Below are positions 46,835 through 58,132 of a DNA stretch of 64,000 nt, one piece after another. The DNA comes from Strongylocentrotus droebachiensis (taxonomy: Eukaryota; Echinodermata; Echinoidea; Camarodonta; Strongylocentrotidae). Within the stretch, counting starts at the first letter, position 1. The number at the start of each line of letters is the position of its first letter. A model generated the notes under the pieces. The model worked only from the letters and a program-made list of their open reading frames with translations, did no database searches and had not been told where the DNA came from. Where the stretch lies: assembly GCA_035222895.1 (NCBI GenBank), contig JAVYIG010000041.1:558001-622000 (forward strand). The letters run 5' to 3'. A program made the translations under genes and the position numbers.

Positions 46835-47495
46835 GAATGTATGTGTGTGAAAGAGAGAGATAAACCAGTATGGGCAGTGCAAATTTCAAAAGTTGGATTA
46901 GAAGTCTATCGACCTAGACAGCTATCTTGAAGGTTCTAAATCGCTAAAACTCGAGAGCGTCCGAAAGCTCCGCTCCTGGAATGCACCTGCACCCCGAAAT
47001 ATGCCACAAGCCCCCTCCCCCCCGACCACATCTGTAAAGATAGAAGTGGTTCCCAAAATAAGTCGTTTTTGTATGATACAATACTTAATAGAGATTGAGT
47101 GTTTTTATCGCCCAAGACAGCTGTCTTAAAGGTTAGCTGAAACGAGAGAGATTGATTCTGCCCCTAGCCCCTCCCCCTCCCCTTTCCGGCAAGGGCTCCA
47201 CTCCTGAACCTCATCCAGAAAGGGTTGAGTCGTGATAGACGGAAAAGTGCCGTGTCATACTGAAAGATTTTTAGACTGACAACGCTTGTGGAAGTTTGAT
47301 TATCTCCACACCCCACCTTTCTTTCTTCTATGTTCGGAATGTAACACAAATATATGCCCACCCCCCCCCTCCTAGGCGCGAGAACATGGATCCTTTCTAA
47401 TTCATGGGGAATAGTTCGGGATCTTTGTGTAAAATTTGTCTTTTTATACCTATTTAAGAGGCCTTTCTAATCTATGAAATTCTCATGACCTGTCT
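46835..47495 (+). other. Upstream region of GPCR C
   Basis: Paralogous to 31200-31960 but lacks the 56-bp palindrome and the long GA run. No promoter motif recognised. Confidence 0.5.
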
Positions 47496-47497
47496 GC

Positions 47498-47499
47498 AG
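47498..47499 (+). promoter_or_regulatory. Candidate 3' splice acceptor before GPCR C
   Basis: CCTGTCTGCAG, 3 bases before the ATG, conserved with copies A and B. Confidence 0.45.
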
Positions 47500-47502
47500 A
47501 TT

Positions 47503-48696
47503 ATGGATCCTGAAGACTCTACCCAATTCAACAACAGGACAACTGTCTTATCTTCAGAAGATAGTAACCTACCACTTTCGGCATTGATTCCAGTCGTAGC
47601 TATCTACGGTATCCTCATTGCGACCACTGTCATTGGTAATGTTTTCGTCATTATTTCGTACGTCCGAGACAAAAAGATACGTCAACGGCCTGCTAACCTC
47701 ATCATTCTTAATCTTGCCTTTGCCGATTTGATCGTCGGACTCGTGCCGTTAACGGTCAATCTGACGATCATTGTAAGTGGGCGTTGGTTGTTCGGCGAGT
47801 ACTTCTGTAGATTATACCGCATTTTCGACTACGTAGCCGTCTACGTATCGGTCTCAATGATCGTGTTCATCAGTATCGATAAATATTTGTTAGTTACGAA
47901 GCCAATCAAACACCGATTACTCGTGACACGAAAACGTGTTCGATATGCGATCATGTCAGCTTGGATGATCTACTTCACAGTTTTTTTCCTACTTTCTTTC
48001 GGATGGACGGCTTTTGGTGGACAAAAGGAGACGGTGGAATATTCGCACACGTGTCTCATGGAGTACCTGGTGCCCGGGGACCTGGTGAATTCGTTCGTAA
48101 CTTTGACTGTTAGTCTAATTGGATTCTTCATACCATTTTCGAGTGTTGCTTTTTTAAATGCTCTTATTTTTGTTAACATTAAGAGGCAGTTTGATAAATT
48201 TCAAGTTATCACAATCAACCGAAACTTTGATGAAACAACAGAATACCGTGTGAATCAAGAATGTCGTACAAACATGTATGCTGTAAAAGGAGACAAGGAT
48301 GGTAATAATCATCAAATAAAGTCGTTTTGTCTGTCTTCTACTTCACAGCGAGCCAATACATCTACGAGCATCCAAACGGCTTCACAAACAATCTATATGA
48401 ACGCGACGCCAAATACCAAACTTGATCAGTTTACCAGCGTAAGACTTCAAAAGAATATAATAATTGCCAAGAAGCTAGCCCTTGTTGTCATGGTGTTTGG
48501 CGTGTGTTGTCTTCCATATGAAATCTGCACCATTGTGAATGTTTTCTGCGAAGAAAATTGCATCAGTAAACTGGTTTGGGATATAACTGAGAATATTCAA
48601 TGGGCTAATTCTGGAATAAATCCAATCCTTTATGCTTTCACGATTGTCCAATTTAGGCGAAATTTCGTGAGACTATTTCGATGTCGATCAAAATGA
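47503..48696 (+). CDS. Muscarinic/histamine-like class A GPCR, paralog C (DKY variant)
   Basis: A 397-aa single-exon receptor with all seven helices. Seen: NRT sequon near residue 11, C102/C184, D109-Y110 (3.32-3.33), P211 (5.50), C335-C336-L-P338, E340 (6.52), ECL3 C349 and C353, W359 (7.35), E363 (7.39), W367 (7.43), NPILY 373-377, helix-8 FRCRSK. The helix-3 switch is D126-K127-Y128, so the near-universal R3.50 is Lys. The codon is AAA, where B has AGA. ECL2 has extra residues (LVPGDLVN) compared with A and B. The frame is otherwise intact, so it is called a gene and not a pseudogene. R3.50K may alter G-protein coupling (inference). The start follows the conserved acceptor; an in-frame ATG lies 18 bases upstream. 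Confidence 0.92.
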   Translation: MDPEDSTQFNNRTTVLSSEDSNLPLSALIPVVAIYGILIATTVIGNVFVIISYVRDKKIRQRPANLIILNLAFADLIVGLVPLTVNLTIIVSGRWLFGEYFCRLYRIFDYVAVYVSVSMIVFISIDKYLLVTKPIKHRLLVTRKRVRYAIMSAWMIYFTVFFLLSFGWTAFGGQKETVEYSHTCLMEYLVPGDLVNSFVTLTVSLIGFFIPFSSVAFLNALIFVNIKRQFDKFQVITINRNFDETTEYRVNQECRTNMYAVKGDKDGNNHQIKSFCLSSTSQRANTSTSIQTASQTIYMNATPNTKLDQFTSVRLQKNIIIAKKLALVVMVFGVCCLPYEICTIVNVFCEENCISKLVWDITENIQWANSGINPILYAFTIVQFRRNFVRLFRCRSK

Positions 48697-48849
48697 TTGA
48701 AAAATGTTCAACAGGTTTTTGAATGCAAACAAATTCTTGGTGAACATTAGGGTTTCAGACATGGCTATATAGCACGAAACTTACATTACCAGATTTGATA
48801 AATCGATAAACGCAATTCACTAATGAGGGTAGAATCACTGTCGGAATTT

Positions 48850-49060
48850 CTTTCTTCAGATTATGCAAAGGCCTTTGACACAAGTGACAATACTGTACCA
48901 CTTTGGCTCGAGAAGATTAGCATTGGACTGGGTTAAAATGACCTATGGAACATGTATCAATTTCGGTAGCATATCTGAAGAAGAAAACAAATTGACCTGC
49001 GGGGTAACCCAGGGATCCGTTTTAGGACCAAACCTTTTCCTGATATAATATAAATATTCA
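48850..49060 (+). pseudogene. LINE reverse-transcriptase remnant behind GPCR C
   Basis: A broken frame ends EEENKLTCGVTQGSVLGPNLFLI, the RT box preceding the active site. Homologous to the remnants behind the other two receptors. Confidence 0.8.
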
Positions 49061-49104
49061 ACATATTCATAATAGCGTCGATTGCTGACGATTCTAAGCT
49101 ACTT

Positions 49105-50015
49105 TTGCACATTTAACAAAAGGGTGAAACAGAATTCACATTGGAGATATCTAGGGGGCAGGGGGGCACGTGCCCCATGCGGCACTTCAAGAGGGAGGGA
49201 AAGAGGAAGCGGGTAAAAGGAAGGAAGTCATGATTATTAAGGCTCATGCGTTCCCCTTCGATATATAAAGAGTAAATTGTATCAGAAATACATTTTTTGA
49301 GGGCTAAAGTGGCGAAGTTTTCTTTAGCTCGGTCGCTTTGCTCACTCGTATGTGTTGCTTCAGGATCTCAAAATTCAGTGCCCTAATTTAAATTATAGTT
49401 TATAAAAAGCGTTTTTTAATGGTTGGAAAATGTGTAAGTCTCATTGCTTTGCCTCTTACTGTGCCGCATTTTTTTTTTATATTTGAATATTGTATCTGAA
49501 AATATTGTATCAGATTATTTTGTTGACATTGTTGTCATTTTGCCGTTTTTTTTTTATTTAAATAACTTTTGTGTTACCTTGTAATTTTCTATTTTTTTCG
49601 CGCCTTGGATACCATTCTATAGACAGATATAATGCGCTACAAATGTACAATAATTATTATAATTGTTGTTATTATCTTTATCATTATACTGCAGTGTAAA
49701 AAGAATATTTAGGGAAGTTAATTTTTTTAAAGAAATCTTAGATTTCTGTTACGTTGCTAAATTGTTTGACCCTAGAAAGTTAGTAAATTTCGCACCCTTT
49801 TTGAAAAAGAATTGAAAAGAGAGTCGCCTATATTATGTTCAAAATTCGCAACACCACTTCTCTGTTGTAGTCATATCCGTACGGCTAGGGGAGGGGCCGT
49901 GTATTCCCCGAGCATTTATGGGGAAAACATGCCCTAATATCGTCATATTTTGGTGCCTGAGTAATATTATATCTATACTTTTTCTTTTTTACGTGAGCTA
50001 GTGATGACATTTTTT
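49105..50015. other. Unit C non-coding DNA; no gene seen
   Basis: Paralogous to 34069-34950. It shows the unoccupied target (CGATTCTAAGCTACTTTTG at about 49088) of the unit B histone-signal insertion. Confidence 0.55.
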
Positions 50016-50019
50016 TACT

Positions 50020-50328
50020 TTGATGATGAAACAAACTATCAAACGTTTGATCTCATTTAAATGTTACAATCACCATTCAGCGCCTCTGTTTTATGAGTTC
50101 GAATGTTTTATTGTTTTTTTTAGATTATTTTACATACATTTTGTACAACATGCTTATGGAACAAGGACCATTGAAAATCATATTATCAGTCTTATAAAAG
50201 TAAAAACAAACGTAGGAAAACAGTCTGTATCATATTTTGGTGCATATATTCGGAATGCTAAAGAAATTAGAAGAAAAAAAATCATCGCGAAAAAGCTTAA
50301 GAGAAATATTCAAAACGGACCTTCTTGA
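50020..50328 (+). pseudogene. LINE ORF2 C-terminal fragment, unit C
   Basis: HAYGTRTIENHI and SYFGAYIRNAKEI match 34953-35246. It ends early through a frameshift. Confidence 0.75.
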
Positions 50329-51087
50329 AGAATGAAATTTAATTACTTCTTATTGGCACATTTAGTGTAAATATTGTTCATTACGAATATAATTACAATG
50401 AAATATTTCAACAATAATGTGTAAATATCTAAATTCTATATTAGTGTACATATATGTTTAAGTGATTTTATAATTTCGTGTATATATTTCAAAACAAACA
50501 AAATTGTTTTAATGTAAGTGCAAACGGGGCCAACCTAGACTAGCTTTTGCTATGTGTTGGCTCCATTTACCAATTGTATAATCATTGTCAGCTGAAAAAC
50601 AATGTAACTTGAATTTAGGTAATAAATGAATGAATAAATGAAAAATGGTTCGTATGAGATAATTGAACAAATAACTTTAAAACAGCAATAATTTTATTCT
50701 TTCATTGCGAAGGCTTTCTAGGAAAAAAAATATATTAATGCGCTTGCCCCTCTCCCCCCCCCCCCCGCCCCAATAAAACCTGTAGACGAATCGACAACGT
50801 TGCATGTAGATTCTAATTATCAACATTACAGTAAATCAACACAATATTTTTTTATAGCTTTGGAAGAAAAAAGCAAGTTATTCGTCAGCTTATTTTTTTC
50901 CTAAAATTGATTATTCAATTGTAAAGATATCAATTATATTGAGTGATATGCAAGTTTAATGTGTAAATTCTTCACAGATATACGTACTAGTATATAAGTA
51001 CGCGTGAACGTCAAGTAAATCGAGGTTTACCTAAATTAACATTTTTCTCTTGACGTTAGTCCTTTTAACCGAATGTGAATATTTGTT

Positions 51088-52213
51088 TTTGATCTATATA
51101 TCAATGACACGCCATGTTAAACGCAGAATTTTCGTTACATTTTATTTGCAGACGATACCAGTGTCTTTTGTAAAGATTTTGATCCTACAAATTTATTTCA
51201 TTTCGTAAATACTCAATTAAGCAATTTAAGTAAGTGGATGAAATCCAATGAGTTAATATTAAATACTTATAAAACTAATTATTTGGAACTTGTTTGGAAC
51301 TAAAACCAAAATTCCATTGGATTGAAATATATTCTATTCAAATGAAAAGATAACTCGGTTGTCAAGTACAACATTTTTAGGAGTAATTCAGTGAAAAACT
51401 GTCTTGGAACCACCATATAAATCATCTTTGGAACACTTCATCTAAAAATATTGGTGTCTTATTCAGATTGAATTTCTTACCTCAGACTGTTTTGAAAATG
51501 TTATACCATGTCCTCATTTCTTCCCATTTAAATATTTGTAATATTGTTTGGGGTTTTACTTCTAAAAGAAATATTGAACGAATTAATACATTACAGAAAC
51601 ATGCGATTCGCCATGTTACACACTCTTTTTTATCTGTCTCACACTCTACCATTATTTGTTAAATACAAATCCTATCTATCCATGATTTATTATCCTTAGA
51701 AACTACAATTTTTATGTTTCAACTGTTTAATAAACTTCTTCCAAAGATTTATGATGATTATTTTACTTTGTATTGTTCCATTCATAATGACAATACTAGA
51801 AATGCTCAAAATATCCATCTCCTTTTAAACCGCATATCAATAAATCAGAATTCAATTGTTTTACAATGGACCAATAATTTGGAATAACCTTATCTCAAGA
51901 ATAGTAAGACCGTAAAACAGTTCAAACGATGAGTTAAACAACACCTCCTGAACTCATAAATGATGAATCTTTTCTTCCTAATCGATTTTTTTAAAAATAT
52001 TTTAATTTTGATGTTTTTGTTAGGTTTTTCCCGTTTTAATTTTTGATATTTTCTTACAATGTATAATATGTTATGTGTATACTTGTTAAGGGGTCATTTT
52101 AAATTATTAGTGCTTGTGATGATCCCGCCACTATTATTGATATGTTTATGTCATTGATTTGTTAATTGTTTTAAAGTGGAAATAAATTGAATTGAATTGA
52201 ATTGAATCGTTGT
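51088..52213 (+). mobile_element. LINE 3' half, degenerate, shared with unit B
   Basis: Encodes FRYILFADDTSVFCKDF (RT active site), then in another frame LPQTVLKMLYHVLISSHLN and TLQKHAIRHVTHSFL, then the C-terminal region and a GAATTGAATTGAATTGAAT tail. CR1/L2-like by its box order and tail. Several frameshifts and stops. Confidence 0.85.
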
Positions 52214-53680
52214 AGGCCTATATTTATACCAAATGTGATTACATTTCTGATCGAAATTTCGTCATTCATAGATCGGTTAACTCACTTCATAGGATAAATA
52301 TGGAATTAGAGAGCAAAGCCTGAGTTAATAATTCTTTGTCATTCCGAATTATTGTATTCGAGAATATTATTAAACTGAAATCAGAACTCATACCGTTAAT
52401 AATGATCGACGAGTATACACATCCAATGTGTTTGTGTGAAAATGTTTGATGTTGATTTTACTTGGTTATGATAGATTTGTTCTTCAAAATGATCCCATGG
52501 AACAAGTATCGCATACATTTAAATTGAATCTAAACCAAATGCTTAAAAGACAAAAGAAAGTCCTTGTATCATTCCAATTAAAAGCTTTCATCAATGCTTT
52601 CATCGTGTTAATCAAAATAAAACATTGATAAGCAATGGAATTTGGAAAGGAAACTACCTGAAGGTAAATTCTTTAAGGTATATTTTGATACATATTTTCA
52701 TTCCTGTTCCCTAGTCTTTTCTTCTTCTTTTTTCTTTCTTTCCCGTTCTTTTCAATTTCCCTTTTTTTCCTCTATTTTCTTTTCAAATAATTGTTTTATT
52801 TTAAATTAAAATATGCTACTACACTGTGAAAAAAATGGGCAATATTTTTCAACACTTTGCCTAACGTTGTGCCAATAGTCAACCCAACCATCTATTGGGC
52901 AATATTTTTGTATTTTTCCCAACAGCTGGTCAAGATTTTCCCAACAAGTGGGCTACCGTAGTCGGGCGGTTGAAGGGTCATATATTTGCCCAAATTTTGG
53001 TCAAAATACGAAAGAATTATGCACGTGTGAAGTAGGGTACTTACGTTTACCAATACCACTGGGCAAAATATTGCCCAATAGATGGTTGGGTTGACTATTG
53101 GCACAACGTTGGGCAAAGTGTTGAAATAATATTGCCCAAATTTTTCACAGTGTACTTTTAGCCTCATTAGATAAGATTTGCTTTGAGGATGAATACTTTA
53201 CCCAAGATCACTTAGTGCACTGATTTTGTTATGATCCTGGATCATTCCGTTCCTTATAGACAATCGAACAAACTCTCAAATCATTCTATCAAGTGATTCA
53301 TTTATATACAAGAGATTTGGGTTTTTCAGTTGTGTAGGACTTTCCCCATGATGATCGACGATCTCATAATAAATTTGCTTTCTATTCTTCGGTTGTCCAC
53401 ATTGTATAAAATATCGACCGTAATAGAATATGAAAAGTTTTATCTAGATTTTATGAAATTTAAAAAAATCGTATGTTCTACAATCGAAATGATAGACTGA
53501 GAAATAGGGAAAGAGAGAAAGCGAGAGAGAAAGAACGAGAGTCTTTTAGTGAGGTTAACATTTTAAAGTAAACATATTTTTTCCTTTTTCATAAAGATCA
53601 AAAGGTTAGTCTAGGTAAAAATTGCTTGGTCTATTTAGTGTAGCAAATTTTTTATGTCGGAAAGCTTTTTCACACTCTAG
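52214..53680 (+). repeat. Unit C block paralogous to A 14.67-15.8k and B 36.73-37.83k
   Basis: Non-coding and clearly more diverged from A and B than those are from each other after about 52480. Interrupted by the MITE at 52822-53152. Confidence 0.65.
52822..53152. mobile_element. 331-bp MITE with long inverted repeats and TA duplication
   Basis: Arms of about 85 bp (52822-52905 and 53065-53152) begin CACTGTGAAAAA. TA lies outside each end (52820-52821 and 53153-53154). Unit B has the empty site (GCTACTACTTGTATCC near 37300). Non-coding. Confidence 0.88.
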
Positions 53681-53825
53681 TCCAGTAGACGGTACCATAT
53701 ACAATGTACATGACCTGGAAAAGTTGTGAAGTACAAGGTATTTTTGTTGATTCGTGTTCTAGGTGGGTATTAAAGAAAATTCAGCTTGGTTGCCAACTTG
53801 GCAACCTTGGTCAATTTTTATAATA

Positions 53826-55668
53826 GCCTGATTAGCATATTCGCAATATGTAGTACTGTTGCTAATTTTAATCCAGGAAACCTGAAAACATGGATAATAC
53901 AACTTTTCTAGGGCGTTCTATGACGAAGAATTCATTTATGACACCAGCTTTTATCTTTAAGTAATGCAATTGTCTTAAAAAGCATAATTAGCATAATGAG
54001 CTAACTAGCACATGGACAATATATGGACTTCATTGTCATTGTTTATGTAGAAAGCCTGAAAATGGTGCAATGTAACATGATTGTAAATCACTTTTGAAAG
54101 ACTACACATTAATTCATGAGAACATATATTATGTAGATGTAATATAATATGCCTAATTAGCATAATAACCTAGTTAGCATATGTGCAATATGTAGTTATG
54201 TTGCTAATCTTAATCCAGGAAACCTGAAAACATGGATATTACAACTTTTCTAGGACTTTCTACACTGTCGCTCATAGAGGTGGAATATTTTTTTTTTACC
54301 CCAATTTATGGAATTATTTTAAAAATAATTTAAAAATAATAGATCTAGATAAAAGTATACATTCTCGGATTTTATGGAATAACAATTTGCCAATATGTGT
54401 TTTGCGTGACTGCTAAAGCATGTGTATGCCACTATGCTTATCAACTAGGGGACCTATGCCCTTTAGTCATAAATGACAGTAATGAGGATTAATGCCCCAC
54501 AAAAGGGCACTAATATAGCACATCGACACGGTTTTGATCCTGGGGCCTCACAGTTACGAGGCCATTGCTTTGTCACTGAACCATGACTTTACACAGCGGG
54601 GGCTAGGGTTAGGGGCAGTTTCCATAAATAAAAAAACCCACAGAAAATGCAATACATTTTCAATAATGTATTGCATTTTACCCCGGTCCCCAACATAAAA
54701 AAATCCTCTGGACGGCCATGCATTATGGCTCAAGGCATGGGCACACAGAATTTTTGTTTATGTTGGGAACCGGGGTAAAAGCAATAAATTATTGAAAATG
54801 TATTGCATTTTCTGTGTTTTATTTTATTTATGGAAACTGCCCCCTACCCTAGCCCCCGCTGTGTAAAGTCATGGTTCAGTGACAAAGCAATGGCCTCGTA
54901 ACTGTGAGGCCCCGGGATCAAAACCGTGTCGATGTGCTATATTAGTGCCCTTTTGTGGGGCATTTATCCTCATTACTGTCATTTATGACTTGAGGGCGTA
55001 AGTCCCCTAGTTGATAAGCATGGTAGCATACACATGCTTTAGCAGTCCCGCAAAAAAAACATTGGAAAATTATATGGAGAATATATACTATTATCTAGAT
55101 CTATTATTTTTAAATTATTTTTAAAATAATTCCATAAATTGGGGTAAAACTAAAATATTCCAACTTTAGGAGCGACAGTGTATGACGAAGAATTCATTTA
55201 TGACACCAGTTTTCACTTTTAGGTAATTTAATTGCCTTATAAAGCATAATTAGGATGGTGAGCTTATTAGCATATGTTCAATATATGGACTTCTTTGTCA
55301 TTGTTTACGTAGAAAGACTGAAAATGGTGCAATGCAACATTATAAATCACTTTTGAAAGACTACACATTAATTCATGAGAAGATATCTTATGTAGATGTA
55401 ATATAATAAGCCTAATTAGTATAATAATCTAGTTAGCATATATGTGCAATAATGTAGTATTGTTGCAAATCTTAATCCAGGAAGCCTGAAAACATGGATA
55501 ATACGACTTTTCCAGGGTTTTCCATGACTAGGAATTCATTTATGACACCAGTTTTCACTTTTAAGTAATTCAATTGCCTTAAATGGCATAATCAGGATAG
55601 TGAGCTAATTAGCATATGTTCACTATATGGACATCATTGTCATTGTTTATGTAGAAAGCCTGAAAATG
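53826..55668. repeat. ~330-bp tandem repeat rich in TTAGCATA
   Basis: Units start near 53826, 54151 and 55409 (the second is interrupted by the foldback element). Each has TAATCCAGGAA, CCTGAAAACATGGAT, ATTTATGACACCAG and GTAGAAAGCCTGAAAATGG. Inverted copies form the right end at 62915-63417. Related AT-rich sequence lies at 60240-60560. No coding. Confidence 0.8.
54263..55180. mobile_element. 918-bp foldback element with TA duplication
   Basis: Two arms of about 430 bp, nearly identical and inverted, with a central loop of about 50 bp (54698-54745). Ends CACTGTCGCTC and its complement, flanked by TA (54261-54262 and 55181-55182). The sister repeat unit shows the empty site GTTCTATGACGAAGAATTC at 53935. 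Each arm also contains a tRNA-like GGCCTCGTAAC region and a small inner palindrome near AATGCAATACATT. Confidence 0.9.
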
Positions 55669-56212
55669 GCTGTCAGCTTGTTCAAAGCCGTCCAGGCTTT
55701 CGGCTTTCGGATATTCAGATCTTGTTTTGACTGATCAACCCACGAGCAAAGGTACTGAAAATCTTGGACCTGCTTCAACTTTATCCTGTCAGCAGTACAA
55801 ATCTCGGCTTCGCGAAGGTTGTACATCATGAATTCTGTCTTAGTACTATTTATTTGTAGACCGAGTTGGGTTGCTGCAGTACTCTACTTGTTCTAGGTGC
55901 TTCAGTGACTTTTCCAGATTGTCTGAAACTAGTGCAATATCATCAGCAAAGTCGGTATTTGTGATCATTGCAGAAGGATATCTGCTATTTTTCCTTTCCT
56001 CTAGGATGAAGCCTAGATCCTCGAACCCCGCTTCAGTAGTCATTCTTAGAGCATAATCCAATGCTATGATGAATAGGTATGGTGCTAAGATGGTAAAGGA
56101 GTCAGTCTCTCCATCTGGTGAACATACTTGAGCTGTGGTATCTTTGTACATCACCCCTACTGCTGTAACGTGTGTGTGGTATTCCGTAGGCTCTTAAGAT
56201 AAGATCTCTAAC
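55640..56212 (-). pseudogene. LINE RT segment (3' half of a split RTE/CR1-like element)
   Basis: Minus-strand frames 56154-55846 (APYLFIIALDYALR, then TDFADDIALVSD, the RT active site) and 55829-55647 (DFQYLCSWVDQS, KAWTALNKL) are consecutive parts of one RT protein. The first half lies at 59158-59940. A LINE insertion (56213-59157) splits them. Clade assignment is tentative. Confidence 0.8.
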
Positions 56213-56521
56213 ATCTTCAAAAATTCAAATTCAAATAATTTATTCACTCAATATAAAAAACAGACACATAGAATTGCGAATAAACGCATACATGTATAAC
56301 AAATTTGAAAAGATGGACATAGCAAAATCAGTAGATGACAACACAAATATTAATAAATTGAGTGGGGATCAGATTAAAGATCTACTTAAAGATCTTGTGA
56401 GAACGACCCCTTAGAATAAAATAAATTGCATTGTAAACTGTTGCATGTACAACAACAGGAGGGAGAGAATACATATACAGCTACAGCTGGGTCAGAGAGA
56501 AACAAGAGAGGGAGATATATA

Positions 56522-57338
56522 CAGTGCGTCCCAAAAAAAACTATACACTTTTGAAATGGCTGCCAAATAAAAAAAATATATGATTCTGGGAGAAATTTGT
56601 ATATGTATGGAAAGCTCATAAACCCAACTTTCATATGATACCAAAAGGTCCAAAAATAAGTCATGCTTGGGTGAGCACTGCTCACTTTTGTAAAGGATAT
56701 GGAAATTAGGTTGCGCAGGAATTAGCCTTTCAATTTGTGAGAGGTAAATCCTTCGGAGCCTACAAAATTGAGGGTGATTATGATACATTCATGATTTGCT
56801 GAGTGAATTTCATGGTTTATTAAACCAAACTTGTATGCATGAGTGACAGGAATTGCATTTTTTATTGTAGCATTGTAAATTTCACCAAGATTGTGCATCG
56901 AAAGAGGAGGTGGACATGTGGGCCATTGAACTGGAAGACTTTGATTTTTAGTTTCCATTATCAGATATTTTCTCCCCTCTTTTTCACTTACACGATGGAT
57001 GAAACAGTTGTAAAATTGAAAACTGAAAAGAAAGACTAACATGTTCATTTTTACAAATTTGTGAATTCGTGTTAAACTGTACCGTATTTCTTGTGCGAAA
57101 CTCAAGTGCTAAAATGACTGGTTGGTTGGTTGATAGATAGATTGAATGATTGACTGAGTTATTGATTAATTATGATCGATTTATTGAATGATTAAATTGA
57201 TTGTAATACTGAATGGTGATTGAATGCTTGATTGATGAATTGATTGACCGATTGACTGATACATTGTTGATTAAGTGATTGATAGCTGAATGTTGATTGT
57301 CTAATGAATTGTCAAGATATACACAAGCATACCCGGGC

Positions 57339-57372
<34 letters not shown>

Positions 57373-57910
57373 GAAGAGAGGGGGAGGGGCAGAGGGAGGG
57401 GCATACATCCAACAAATATATCCCATCCACCCAGCAAAGTCCTACCCTACATTTCACCTCCCCTGCACCATGTACCATCACCCCGTCCTGACTCCCATGA
57501 ACACAACACTGAGTCTACCATGGAAAGTTACATTGCTAGTACGGTAATAACAAATGCAATTCCTGTTCACTCATGCATAAAATGTTAATCCCATAAACCA
57601 CAAATTTCACTCAGCAAACCCAAACTCATCACAATTGATCATAAATTGATCATATCATCCTCAATTTCGTTATCTCCAAAGGATTTACCTCTCACAAATT
57701 GGAAGGCTAATTCCTGCGCAACGTAATTTTCATACCCTTTACAAAAGTGAGCAGTGCTCACCCAAGCATGAATTATTTTCTGACTTTTTGGTGTCATATG
57801 AAAGTTGAGTTTATGGGCTTTCCATACATATAAAACTTTTTCCCCAAGAATATTATATTTTGTATTCGGCAGCCATTTCAAAAGTGTATAGTTTTTTGGG
57901 GGACACACTG
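56522..57910. mobile_element. Tc1/mariner-like element with ~370-bp inverted repeats
   Basis: Ends CAGTGCGTCCC(C)AAAA, TA on both sides (56520-56521 and 57911-57912). The arms run to about 56880 and from about 57545. The middle is a degenerate TTGA/GATT repeat (57118-57310) and a GA run (57338-57370). Non-autonomous. Its first 12 bases match the element at 42616. Confidence 0.88.
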
Positions 57911-58132
57911 TATAGAGAGAGAGAGAGAGAGAGAGAGGGGAAGAGGAAGGAAAATTGAAGGAGAGAAAGGCAAGATGAGAAGTAAAGTTAATACATAAGA
58001 TGAAATTAGACCCAAGCAGAATAATAGTACATACAAAATAGAAAATAGAAATAACAATTATAAAAAGAAAAAACCCATACAAACCAGGGATATAACAATT
58101 AACATTGACATAAACAACAAACAACAGGTGAC

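Noticed and set aside
54880-54935. tRNA gene within the foldback arm
   Set aside because: A and B box-like bases and a GGCCTC/GAGGCC stem are visible but no acceptor pairing and an 8-base loop; a derived fragment at best.
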